Source: Erigeron canadensis
Lineage: Eukaryota; Streptophyta; Magnoliopsida; Asterales; Asteraceae
NCBI RefSeq assembly: GCF_010389155.1
Contig: NC_057768.1
Span: forward strand, 16,303,664-16,367,663
Reading direction: 5' to 3'
Length of the DNA stretch: 64,000 nt
Position 1 is the first letter of the stretch; each line of letters opens with the position of its first letter. Position numbers and translations under genes: made by a program. Below the pieces are notes generated by a model. It did not search any database. It saw nothing but the letters and a program-made list of their open reading frames with translations, and was not told the DNA's origin. Positions 11,831-22,452 of the stretch are shown here, piece after piece.

Positions 11831-13422
11831 TTAAACTAATTTCACCGGGAGTGCTTGCCCCCTCAAACTGTCCCTTCCTATCACTATCCATAGACATGAA
11901 ACCCGTTGTTTCGTCATGTACTACTTCAACTTCATCATCATCAGAAACGTCCACGGATGCCCCCATTCCATTGTTAACCTGATCTGAAATATTTACTTCT
12001 TGAATAACCAGTTTCTTTTCACCAGGCCCATAATCAGACAACAAAGCATATGGATTAGAGGTACTCACATTTATCTTCGGCCTTTATCTGGTTCACAATT
12101 GGACGATATTCGAATTGTGGTTTTTGTTTATTAACATTGAAACCATGTCTCGCTTGCTGCTTTTTCCTACCCTTAACTTGAGTAAAACCATCCTCATCAG
12201 CTGTGACTTTAGGTTTAGGAGCATGAGTATGCTTGGAGCATGTTTCAGATGCATTTCCAAACACACAACAATGCGAGCAACGTGGAGATGTCCACTCATA
12301 CTCAACCTGCATAATTTCCTTAGTATAGCCTGAAGCATCCACCTCTGGGATAGCTATAGACAGTTGTTCCTTAAAATCCTGATCCATAGATATTTCTATA
12401 AGTGCTCTAGCATAACTACTATGCCCCCATACATCCGTACACATAGAACTAGAATATGCACCGAGAGAAATAGGATTACCAAGTTTAGAAGCAAGCATAC
12501 TTAATCCATCGTCAGAATAGGCAGCAATCGACACATTGTGTATCTTAATCCAAACTTTTACCTTTTTAATTTCTTCTTTTTGTAGTTTGACAGTTGGTCT
12601 CCACTCTTTAAGAAATAATGGCAAACTTCGTATCACCCATGGCCCCCTATTTAGCACATTTTGCATACCAATCTTATCCACAAATTTGAAGAAAAAGAAT
12701 CCATTCGAGTTCATCATTACCTTTTGTAAGCCAAATTTCTTCCAATTTATTTTAACATAGAACTCCACCACAAGGTATGCAAGTCTGTCACCCAAGAAAT
12801 ACCCAAACAACGTGTTTGCAAACTTGTCATGTACAAGTCGAACTGACTCTCTTGGTAATACCACGTCAACTCCCTCTCCTTCCACCATATTCTCAATCTT
12901 CCTGAAGTTGACTACTTGTTTGACAGAACCAGCTTTTAGCTTTGCTGCATAAGATTGAGGATTGCTCGTATTAGGCTTTACATTCCCAACCATTTCATCC
13001 CCATCCTTTTGTCCATCTCCATGATTTTCAACAGAATTATCTACTTGTGGTTCATTCGTAACACCATCAGCTTGAGCCACTGGTTTCTCACCATGAACAG
13101 ATTTCGCTAAATGGGGCATATCAGGAATAGAGGATTCCGGTTGTTGTTCACTTTTCTCTTCCAGTACAACCCTAGGGATTTCAGTCGACGTTGGAATACT
13201 ACTATCTGACGAATTAGTAGATGTCCAAGAGGCTAATTTCCTGCCATCATTACTTCCTTTTTCACTAGCATTGACCTGTCTTTTCCCTCCGCTACTTTCC
13301 TTTTCCTTATTAGAGTTAGGGTTTTTTAGAATGGATCTAGCGGGCATGCGTTTTCCATCTATATTTTTGATTTTCGATGCTATCCCAGGAGGGATATCTT
13401 TATGACCTTTACTACTCTCCAT
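11823..13422 (-). pseudogene. Outer LINE ORF1 protein (DUF4283, zinc knuckle)
   Basis: This is an RNA-binding, chaperone-type ORF1. The first 455 codons (13422 to 12055) are open. They contain a basic/serine-rich N-terminus, a DUF4283 domain (about residues 190-330, with DRLAYLVVEFYVKINWKKFGL and NGFFFFKF) and a zinc knuckle near residue 385. In the knuckle the expected His is Asn (CX2CX4NX4C); two other copies in this window keep His. A 1-base shift near 12060 moves the acidic tail (81 codons) into another frame, ending in EGASTPG...NG at 11823. Confidence 0.85.
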
Positions 13423-13597
13423 AACAAATCAGAAAAATGCAGCAACAAATTGAAACTAACAGGTAAACTATATTAAGCACGAGAACAAGAAGAAACCCTA
13501 AAACACCTTATAGGAAACCCTAATAGGTAGATCAGTCGCCTTAATTTGTTAACAAGCTTCAATGATCTAGCTAAACTACACAAGGTAGCCGCGATCC
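13423..13597 (-). other. LINE 5' UTR
   Basis: These 175 bp lie between the right TSD and the ORF1 ATG, with AAACCCTA-like stretches. This marks a copy that is not truncated at its 5' end. Confidence 0.6.
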
Positions 13598-13608
13598 GAG
13601 TATATAAT
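13598..13608. repeat. Target-site duplication of composite LINE, right copy
   Basis: GAGTATATAAT is identical to 6522-6532. Confidence 0.8.
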
Positions 13609-14688
13609 CAATAAACTAGCATAAAGGAGGATTAATTGACTTATAGGACCTGTATAAGTCATATGGTTACTTATGTGTCACTTATACACTTGTTTAAACC
13701 TTAATAGTTTGGAAAGACACTTTATGAGTCACATGCATGAGCCATGAGTCGCATATTTGCAAACTGTAGCGAGCATAAATCGACCATTATCAGTTTATGA
13801 GTCTCATACCCTTTTATGAGTCTCATATTTACAAAAGGAAAAACATAAATCGAACTTGATCATGTCATGAGTCTCATACTCTTTTATGAGTCTCATATTA
13901 GCAAACAGTGGGAAACCTTAATCGACAATTCTTAGTTTATAAGTCTCATCCCTTTGTATGAGTTTCATAACTGTAACTTCGAATAAAACTTCATTTTTAC
14001 ACACCCTTTACGACTTTAACACCCATCAACGACCTGGAGACTTACAATTAACCTTTTCACTTACACTTTTGATGACTATAATCAATCAATTGATCCTTTA
14101 ATCATTTGCTAACATAATACAATCATTTGATCACTCGAAAACATGAAATCAATGATCAATCAACTAATTAACCCAACCCAAACCCCATGGTCTGGATTGA
14201 ACTCACTTCTAAGACTCATATGATTAGATTTAAGAGTAATATAACTTATATTACCTGCACTTGACGTAGGGGAATCGGTATCTAATCAAAACTTGCATGA
14301 ACGACACGAAACGATTGAATCTTGAAGAAAACTTGCTTTGAGAGGGAGGGAGGGAGGAACGGCTGGAGGTTTTCCTTACGTATGGAACTGATTTTGTGAC
14401 AATTACGAATACCTAATTTCACCTTAACCCCTGGCCATCAACTCCTAATCTTGCACTTTGGGTCCCTCAACTTCTAAACATTCTTAGCTTAACTTCTCTA
14501 CCAGGAGACTTATCGACTTAACAAACACTTATCTTACTTAACTTGACTTTTATTAAATTCACGTAACATACTTTAAAAACCGAAGCATTTAATGACATAA
14601 TCCTATTTAGGGCACATTGACTTAACGATCCTAATGTTAACTAATGGAATAGTCAACAAGTCAAACACAAAAAGATGGGGATGTTACA
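13609..14688 (-). mobile_element. Right part of Gypsy-C LTR
   Basis: On the minus strand the LTR starts TGTAACATCCCC at 14688, just after a polypurine tract. It is non-coding. About 13730-13975 holds degenerate repeats around TGAGTCTCAT, and a GAGG microsatellite lies at about 14341-14356. It continues left of the LINE into 6521-6086. Confidence 0.65.
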
Positions 14689-15150
14689 ATTCTCTCCTCC
14701 TTAAAAGGTTTATGTCCTCAGAATCATTTCAAGATATCAACACCTCCATTCCTCTTCTCATCCATAAGTTAACATTTTAACCACATGTTCCACCAATTCC
14801 TTTCCTCATCCCTCTTCATTTCTTGTCTTTCATTAGTCAATATGTTCCGGACCATAACTATAACTATATCATTCCTCACACATGTACCTTTAACTATATC
14901 TACACAACATAATGTCTAACATCTCCAACACGATTTATCAAGGCATAATTATACCAACCACGAAACACACAAAAACACACATTTCACATAAATCTCATAA
15001 TCGTAATAAATCAACTTACCACAAAACACAGGAAGCAAACAGTCCATATACTCAGAATTTTAAGAAAATTATGCTCAACGAAATACAAGATATTGACATG
15101 AAATGATTACCTCATTATTATTTTGACGTTCCTATTAGTCATCAGCTAAA
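14689..15150 (-). mobile_element. Gypsy-C polypurine tract and internal remnant
   Basis: The minus strand reads AAGGAGGAGAGAAT up to the LTR start, which is the polypurine tract (14689-14703). To its right (14704-15150) is pyrimidine-rich plus-strand sequence with no convincing reading frame, presumably the 3' end of pol or the 3' UTR. The element is cut off before any recognisable domain. Confidence 0.5.
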
Positions 15151-16869
15151 CTCAAGCCTTACCTTTGAGCTTCTCATTCTTCTTCCCTCCAGCTTTCTAT
15201 GGACAATCAGCAATCTCGCCACTTCTCTTAAGGAAGCCTTTGACCTTACTCAGACGACAGTCTCTACCTCTATCTCTAGTTTTCTGGGTACAACTATTTG
15301 ATCATCAGAAGTGGATCTGAAGGATATAGAGAGGCAGGTTAAGGAACTATTTAATCAACCTGGCCTTAATGTAGACGAGCTTGGGCAACAAATGGCCACT
15401 TCAGTTGGCCAGAAGATTGAAGATACCTTGGTTCCAGAGAAGAAGAGTTAATTAAAAAGGTAATGTTTGAGATTGTTAAGATACCCCCTCCTCAAGTTGA
15501 TCTGGCCCATGTTACTCTTGAACTCAGCCAATTGAGGCATGATATAGACTTTCTAACTACCCAAGTATCTTCCCACACCACCTCTATTGATAAACTGGTC
15601 ACTGAAGTGGAGAATCTGAAGAAGAAAAAGAAGGAAGAAGAAATTGTTGTGAGCATTGGTTTCTCTCCAGATGTTGTTCAGTTATTGGAAGAACTGAAGA
15701 CTTGGCAAGCACAAACTGCTGGTAACGTCTTGACCTAGTCCCAAGAGACCAACCATCTCTGGAGACCATTCAGAATGGTTTGCACTATCGTTAAAGAGTG
15801 CGAGGACATGCAGTCGTGGCAGCCATGCAGACTGGGAAGCGGTTCGGGCAGGTCTAGATGCTGCCAAGGGGGAAAGGGCTGTCCTTGCACCTAGATTGTC
15901 AAGTTCAAGTGCAAGTGCAAGGCCGTTGGTGGAAAGACAGGTTATTGTTGCTGGTGCTAGTATTGATGCTAGCCAACATTCATTGAGGAATTTGATGATG
16001 TTGTGGTTGATAGGGGGAATGAGAACTAGGGTAAAGGTATTGAGATGGTCACTGACACACAAGAAATTGCAGCTGGTACTGATGCTAGTGTGCTAGAAAC
16101 TAGAAATCCTGATCAACTTCCTCCAGTATCTGAATCTGAAAGCAAGAGACTGGCAGCAGCTGGTAATGCAATCAAAGAAAGGAAGAAACAATGAAAACCC
16201 AATCTGCTTGTTTCAAGGGTTCAGTTGGAAGGGTTGGGCATACTGGACATAAATGATGCCAATTTGTTGGGCATTTTACTGGAGCAATATTTGAAAATCA
16301 AGAGTCATCCAAGGATAGTAGGCATGGTAAATGAAATGATGAAATTGAACTGGATGCCTGGAATATAAATGTGTCAGTGGAGAAAGCCAAGGAATTGAGG
16401 GCATCTGGGATCCAAAGAAGACTTGAAAATGTTAAGAAAGTGGTCAAAAGGGTACTTAACCCACCTAAGTCCAATGGATAAGTGAAGCCACTGCCAAGAG
16501 ATGCAGACTTGAGGACTTTGGTGCAACCAAATGAACCTACAACTAAAGATGTCAAAGCTGCTGTACAAAAACTGAGCACTGGCCAGATGAAACTAGGAAA
16601 TGAATCTGAAGCAAGAACTTATCTGACAGAATTGAAACAGCGAAGATATCATCCTAGCAAGATCATTGATGTTCAAGTTACAATCAAGCCAGGAACAAAA
16701 TGCTTTTATGTTGTGTTAAGTACTTTAATGGGCCAATGATATATACTAAGGATACAGATATCCATCAATATGGGCATGCAAAGCATATGTGGAGTCAAGG
16801 ATGGGTGTTGATACTGATGATCAACTTCCAATCTCTTCAATTTCTGAGAGAAGAAGAACTGGTGAAGGG
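15150..16869 (+). pseudogene. Decayed copia accessory ORF fragment
   Basis: This is a series of short plus-strand frames with repeated stops and frameshifts. Coiled-coil-like segments (ELSQLRHDIDFLTTQVSSHTTSIDKLVTEVENLKKKKK, positions 15463-15738) precede a basic region and a C-terminal block containing TELKQRRYHPSKIIDVQV (16482-16739). The style resembles the ORF3 of Copia-E (27340-28840) and the C-terminal ORF of Copia-M (62505-63190), but this is a judgement by eye. No known domain is recognised. The Athila/Tat LTR interrupts it on the right. Confidence 0.4.
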
Positions 16870-18374
16870 TGATGAGCGTCCATTTTGTGATAAAAACCCC
16901 TAATGAAAGGCTTCATTTCTATGCTTAAATGAGTTACTATTCTGGAACTATTGGTACTTAAAGAATGATGTGTTTATGCAGGTTCCTGGAAGATGCGAGA
17001 GAAGGTAAATGACATCAACTGACTGAAGAAGGAAGCCTATCAAGTTTCAAGACACAAGGAAGTGATCTGAGAGCCAAACGAAGACGCAAGATCAAGAGCA
17101 GCAGCCACCAGCGCCGCTGCAATCACGAGCGTCGCTCCCTATGTCACCAGCGCCACTAGCCCAGAAAAGCCGCGCCGCTGGTCGGCCCAGACCAGAATCT
17201 GACTTTTTCACCTATTTAAGTCGAACTAACCGTCAAAACCCTAAAAGAGAGCCGATGCAGCAGCCCTAGCCACTCAACGACAACCATAGATCAAAATTGC
17301 AGATTCAAAGGAGGTTTTGGAGCTTCTAACACCTTCCGATCTTCACTCTTGGTCTAGATCTTTCATCTTTATTTTACTTTATATTATCAAACAATGTATT
17401 TCATCTTTTCAGACTTTGTTATTCTTTTAATAATGCTAGGCTAGTTGGCTGAATACTTGTTTGGATCTATGTGATCATGTAGACGCTTATTGTTTTATAG
17501 TGTTTGTTTAGATTCTGTTGGAATGTGCTTTACTGTTTATCGTAGATCCATGTTTATTAGTAATTCATGTTGCTATTGATTTTATATCTGAACATATTAG
17601 TTTAATTCTGATGGTTGTCTATGATCATACACTAGGACTAATAAGCTAGGACAGAAAATGACTAGTCAGTCTATAACTAGATGTAAAAAGTGATTCACTT
17701 GTAGCCGAGGGATCCAAAACCATAGTAATTAAGATGAATTGAACATGAAGCTTAACAATGCCAGACGCGATCCTTTGACTTGGAAACGAGCACTGTGGTC
17801 ACCGGAGGGAATTATATCTGGTCATGGCTTAAGAGCCGGATAATTAAAAAATGAATTAGTAACACAAACTTTAGGTCTTTAATGCTTAAAACAATGAATC
17901 TAGCTAGAATTTGTTTTAAAGGGTAGTGTGAGTCTAGCGATAGCACTACTAACTAGGCAAAGTGAATCTAACAATAATCTGAACCGTGATTAAGTTTCCA
18001 ACAGGCTAACAAACCAGTAGGATAGTATTTGGTCGCACCATGAGATCGGAGATGCCAAACAAGTATTTTAATTTAATTATTGTTATTTGTTTTTTCCAAA
18101 TATTTTCAGGTTAGCCTCTCGCTGAAAAGCGTACGGTTAGATTTTAATTTACTGTTTAAAAGTATTAGTTTATTAGGAGTTAGTGACAAACCCCCAAACA
18201 AACTAGAATTACACGTACTACTAGATTAGGTAAAGAACGCGTCCCTGCGAACGATCCTGTAACTTACCACTAGGCTATATTATACTGACCGGGTTCTCTG
18301 CTTGTTACGTGTGTTTAGGTTAGATAGTTACTTGTACAACATAAATTTAAAGACAAGAATAAAACACACCATCA
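16870..18374 (+). mobile_element. Athila/Tat-like element, 5' LTR
   Basis: This 1505-bp LTR is bounded by TGATG...CATCA. Its first 1.25 kb is repeated closely at 20794-22045. It is followed after 7 bp by a TGGCGCCG-type primer-binding site. Around 17110-17190 it carries several copies of a GC-rich AGCGCCGCT-like motif. It is non-coding. Confidence 0.85.
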
Positions 18375-18381
18375 AGTCTTT

Positions 18382-18399
18382 TGGCGCCGCTGCCGGGGA
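18382..18399 (+). other. Primer-binding site, Athila/Tat type
   Basis: TGGCGCCGCTGCCGGGGA just downstream of the 5' LTR closely resembles the TGGCGCCGTTGCCGGGGA site typical of the Athila/Tat branch of Ty3/gypsy. Confidence 0.8.
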
Positions 18400-18446
18400 C
18401 GCGATGCATTATTAGTTTAGTAGTGTAGTTCGACCATACTTTGTGT

Positions 18447-18577
18447 TTTTTTTGGGTAAATGATGAATTTTATAACAACACCCAAAACATATAAGTACAA
18501 GTAATGTGACTGAATGTCACATTAGTTCACACATACGACATGCCGTAAGTGTGTGAAATAAAAACCAGAAACAAAAC
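18447..18577 (-). mobile_element. LINE 3'-tail fragment
   Basis: About 130 bp closely match, on the opposite strand, the last 130 bp of LINE-F (25498-25630), including the T-run at the 3' end. It is a severely 5'-truncated LINE insertion just inside the primer-binding site. No clear target duplication is visible. Confidence 0.7.
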
Positions 18578-18877
18578 TCCAATTTTTGCGACAACCGGCG
18601 CTACTGGTACCCCCTGCAACTCCGATTTTTGTGAAATTAAACCCGTCTCCAACCTAACCAGCCCTGGAAATCAAATGCAGATCAATGTGGAGATAGCTGA
18701 GGCTATTGAAGCACGAAGGAACTTAGAAAGCTCGGAGGAGAAGAAAGGAATTAACGTCAAAAAAGTTATAAGTCACTTCGAACGTTCACCGACGGGTACC
18801 GGCCCTAGGCCTAACCCATACTCCTCAACCTAGTTCCTAGGTCGAGTTCGGTTGAAGACTCGTTAAACTAAGCGCTT

Positions 18878-18895
18878 CTTGGGAGGTAACCCAAG
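18878..18895 (+). other. Conserved hairpin CTTGGG/CCCAAG
   Basis: A perfect 6-bp stem closes a 6-nt loop (AGGTAA). The motif GGGAGG(T/C)AACCCAAG is familiar from the pol 3' end of Athila/Tat elements. Confidence 0.6.
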
Positions 18896-20780
18896 CAGTA
18901 ATTTTCATTCCTATTTTCATTTTTATTTTTATTTTTCATTTTTAGGAAATGTGACTAATTGCAACAAAGTGATTGTTTTTAATTTTATCGTTTGTGATAT
19001 TTTATGAGTATGTTTTAAGTATCACAGATGCAAACTTTCAAGGATTGAAGAAACAACTTGTTGCAATCATACTTTATGTTTTTATTTTTCATTTTTGTTT
19101 TAGCTCGTATTTTTCCATTTTTGATAAATTGATTGAAGTGTGCTGAAGTATATTGCTTTGTAGTCTGAAGGGAACCATGCACTTGGCCAAAAGCTGAGTG
19201 TGGGGGAGTTCGAGCATCAAATCGCTGAAGAAATAAGACCTCGGAACACGTACAGGAGTCACGAGCGTCGTTGGCACCATCACCAGCGCCGCTGGACCTG
19301 CACCTGTGCAGATCTAGCGCCGCTTCTCACTACCCCAACACCGCTCCTCGTCCTGGAATGGCCAAGCAGCGCCTCTAGGCATACCTCTAGCGCCACTTGT
19401 CCTCAACCAGCGCCGCTACCCGCTCCACCAGCTTCGCTTATAGCTCCGTTCTGCGCACCAGATCGCCAAAAACACAAAAAAATCAGAAAAACCCAAAAAT
19501 CCAAAAAAAAAAAAATCAGAAAATACAAAAAGCTAATCCAGAAAATACAAAAATCAGAAGATAGAGACGCAATCATGGATCACCATCAAATGGAGACGAT
19601 TGAAGTTATCAGAAGCTCATCATGTTCAATTCGCTCCACATATGCTATCTTCAACAACAATCATGCAATTTCAGACCCGGGAAGTTTCGTTAATCCCTTT
19701 TCTATTTAATTTTTACGTGTTTTTCCTATAATCCTTTGTTTTCTATGTCTAGTACAACGAGGACGTTGTACAATTTAAGCGTGGGGGATGGAATAGGAAA
19801 AACCCTTGGTCTAATTGTTTGATTTTAAACAAGTTTTCTACTACTTATTTCATGCAAATTTAAGTTTTTAAGTGTCTGAAATCTATTTTGAGAATATAAG
19901 CTTTGTAAGTAGACAAAAGATGACGATAATTAAGTAACATTAGCTTGGTAGGATGAATGGTTAGTTAGAATTGGTAGCTTAACTATAGATTTGTGGTTGT
20001 TCATGCTTCCAACTAGATTAGCATAGGTGTATTAATTGGACTTAATATACGTGCTTGTGTAGGAACTAGTTTAGATGTATGGTTTACCTTAAAACTTACA
20101 CTATTTAATGTGAACAAGTTGCATGCGGAGTAGGATTATGAGTCATCTCGGATCTCTGATAATGTCTATTGCATGAATAATGTAGTAAATCTAAAGAAAA
20201 GGCAATCAGTAGATTAAATAAGTTCAAAGAACTGTTAACGAGTAAAATCTATATGAATACATCAAGTTATGTCGCTATGTGCGTGGGCAACCACCGACCT
20301 GTCACCGACCTGTCACCGCTGTCTCAACTATTAAAGATGATAATATTGTATAACTGCTTTTGTATTTAGCTAGTAAACATGACTGTAGTGTAGGAGTATA
20401 TCTAAGTAGTGACTTACAAGTACACACACCTTGAAATATAAATGCCTTGCTAGTAGCTAGTAGTTCTGATTGCTATACAAACTTGAATTAAGTGCTTAAC
20501 TAGACAGCAAAAGGTAGTAAGATTGAGCTGTAAGACATTTGGAAGTATAGAACTGTTTTAGAGGTATTAACACACATACAAAGTTAGCTTTTAGTTTTGA
20601 TTGACTGATTATCTAGCCATTAGCTATAGCTTACTGATTTTGTCTAAAGCTTTCTCAAATCATTTTGCATGACTATGCTTTCAAATGAATTCAATATAGT
20701 AGAATACTTTAACACTTAAGATGTCCACTCATTGTTTTATTTTTCTCGGACTATTTGCTTGAAGACAAGCAAAAGCTTAA

Positions 20781-20793
20781 GTGTGGGGGTATA
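20781..20793 (+). other. Polypurine tract, Athila/Tat-like element
   Basis: GTGTGGGGGTATA directly precedes the second LTR. TGTGGGGG tracts are the usual form in this lineage. Confidence 0.75.
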
Positions 20794-22045
20794 TGATGAG
20801 CGTCCATTTTGTGATAAAAACCCATAATGAAAGGCTTCATTTCTATGCTTAAATGAGTTATTATTTCGGAACTATTGGTACTTAATGAATGATGTGTTTA
20901 TGCAGGTTCCCGGAAGATGCGAAAGAGGATAAATGACATCAACTGACTCAAGAAGGAAGCCTTTGAAGTTTCAAGACACAAGGAAGTGATTCGGGAGCCA
21001 AATGAAGACGCAAGATCAAGAACAACAGCCACCAGCGCCGATGGCCACCATGCCAGCGCCGCTGGCCATCACGAGCGTCGCTCCCTATGTCACCAGCGCC
21101 GCTAGCCCAGAAAAGCCCAGGACTTGCGCCGCTAGTCGACCCAGATCAGAAACCGACTTTTTCACCTATTTAAGTCGAACTAACCCTCAAAACCCTAAGA
21201 GAAAACTGATTCAGCAGCCCTAGCCGCCCAGCAACAACCCTAGATTGAAATTGCATATTCCAAGGAGGTTTTGGAGCTTCTAACACCTTCCGATCTTCGC
21301 TCTTGGTCTAGATCTTTCATCTTTATTTACTTTATATTATCAAACAATGTCTTTCACCTTTCAGACTTTGTTATTCTTTTAATAATGCTAGGCTAGTTGG
21401 CTGAATACTTGTTTGGATCGATGGGATCATGTAGACGCTTATTGTTTTACTTTGTTTGTTTAGATTCTGTTGGAATGTGCTTTACTGTTTATCGTAGTTG
21501 CATGTTTATTAGTAATTCATGTTGCTATTGGTTTTATATCTAAACATATTAGTTTAATTTTGATGGTTGTCTATGATCATACACTAGGACTAATATGCTA
21601 GGACAGAAAACGACTAGTCGGTGTATAACTAGAAGTAAAAAGTGATTCACTTGTAGCCGAGGGATCCAGAACCACAGTAACTAGGATGAATTGAACATGA
21701 AGCTTAAGAATGCCAGACACGATCCTTTGACTTGGAAACGAGCAGTGTGGTCACTGGAGGGAATTATATCTGGTCATGGCTTAAGAGCCAGATAATTAAA
21801 AGATGAATTAGTAACACAAACTTTAGGTCATTAATGCTTAAAACAATGAATCTAGCGAGAATTTGTTTTAAAGGGTTGTGTGAGTCTAGCGACAACACTA
21901 TTAACTAGGCAAAGTGAAGCTAACGAGAATCTGAACGGTGATTAAGTTTCCAACAGGCTAACAAACCAGTAGGATAGTATTTGGTCGCACCATGAGATCG
22001 GAGATGCCAAACAAGTATTTTAATTTAATTACTGTTATTTGCTTT
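20794..22045 (+). mobile_element. Athila/Tat-like element, 3' LTR (truncated)
   Basis: This repeats the first 1.25 kb of the LTR at 16870 with scattered differences. It breaks off at about 22045, where LINE-D begins. The remaining 250 bp of the LTR are not found to the right. Confidence 0.8.
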
Positions 22046-22452
22046 AAACCGTCAAACCCTAATCTCTCTCTCTAGAATGGTGATCGTCTTCCTTCTTCTA
22101 ACCCTAATTCGTCTATAATCAGCCATATCTAATCGTGATTATTATCTTATTCTATGGAATCTGATCATAATCTTGATTTAGGTTAGTTGTTTGTTCGTGT
22201 TAGGGTTTTATTTTTCTGTTTTTGCAGCCGCCCTAGGTTTATGTTTTGATCTTTCTTTTTGGTTAACATGCTTAGTTCTTTTGGATTCTACGTGTTAGTT
22301 TCTTTGAATTAACCTGGTTATCTAATCATATAAGGGGATCGAACGTAGCTTAGGGTTTATTCTAGAGCTAGGGTTTTGTTGTTCTTTCATTTTTTCTTGT
22401 GGGTTGTTGGTTTCTAGGGTTTCTGGTTAATTTGTTTGCATGTTTTTTAGTT
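22046..22452 (+). other. LINE-D 5' UTR
   Basis: About 400 bp lie between the broken LTR and the ORF1 ATG. They contain ACCCTAA-like sequences and a CT run near 22064-22075. The presence of a 5' UTR suggests the original insertion was full length. Confidence 0.55.

Larger units (their letters stand above)
6533..13597 (-). mobile_element. Composite L1-type LINE
   Basis: This is a full 5'-to-3' LINE framework on the minus strand. In order it has a 5' UTR (13423-13597), ORF1, an ORF2 endonuclease, the first part of RT, then a second 5'-truncated LINE segment (about 9714-7708), then the original-type C-terminal part and 3' end (7707-6533). One 11-bp duplication bounds the whole block. The RT FADD region is present twice because of the inner segment. 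ORF2 carries many frameshifts. Confidence 0.75.
18578..20793 (+). mobile_element. Athila/Tat-like internal region without pol
   Basis: The internal region holds no gag, protease, RT or integrase. A short frame (18549-18833) may be a relic but matches nothing I know. The conserved hairpin region at 18867-18897 is the type found downstream of pol in Tat-like elements. An A-rich stretch (19470-19560) and a cluster of AGCGCCGCT-like motifs (19262-19440) follow. From 19740 to 20780 only AT-rich sequence is seen, apart from a small CCGACCTGTCA duplication near 20296-20317. It ends in a polypurine tract. This fits a non-autonomous LARD-like derivative. Confidence 0.65.

Noticed and set aside
12055..13422. 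A 455-codon frame that could be taken for a host zinc-knuckle protein
   Set aside because: DUF4283 plus knuckle directly upstream of a LINE endonuclease, with a TSD-bounded 5' end, makes it LINE ORF1.
14912..15106. A short plus-strand frame of 64 codons
   Set aside because: Low-complexity Thr/Lys/His-rich chance frame in non-coding sequence, in no known gene order.
19200..19709. A 169-codon plus-strand frame
   Set aside because: It covers GC-rich motif repeats and an A-rich run. The composition is low-complexity and there is no recognisable domain, so it is not treated as coding.
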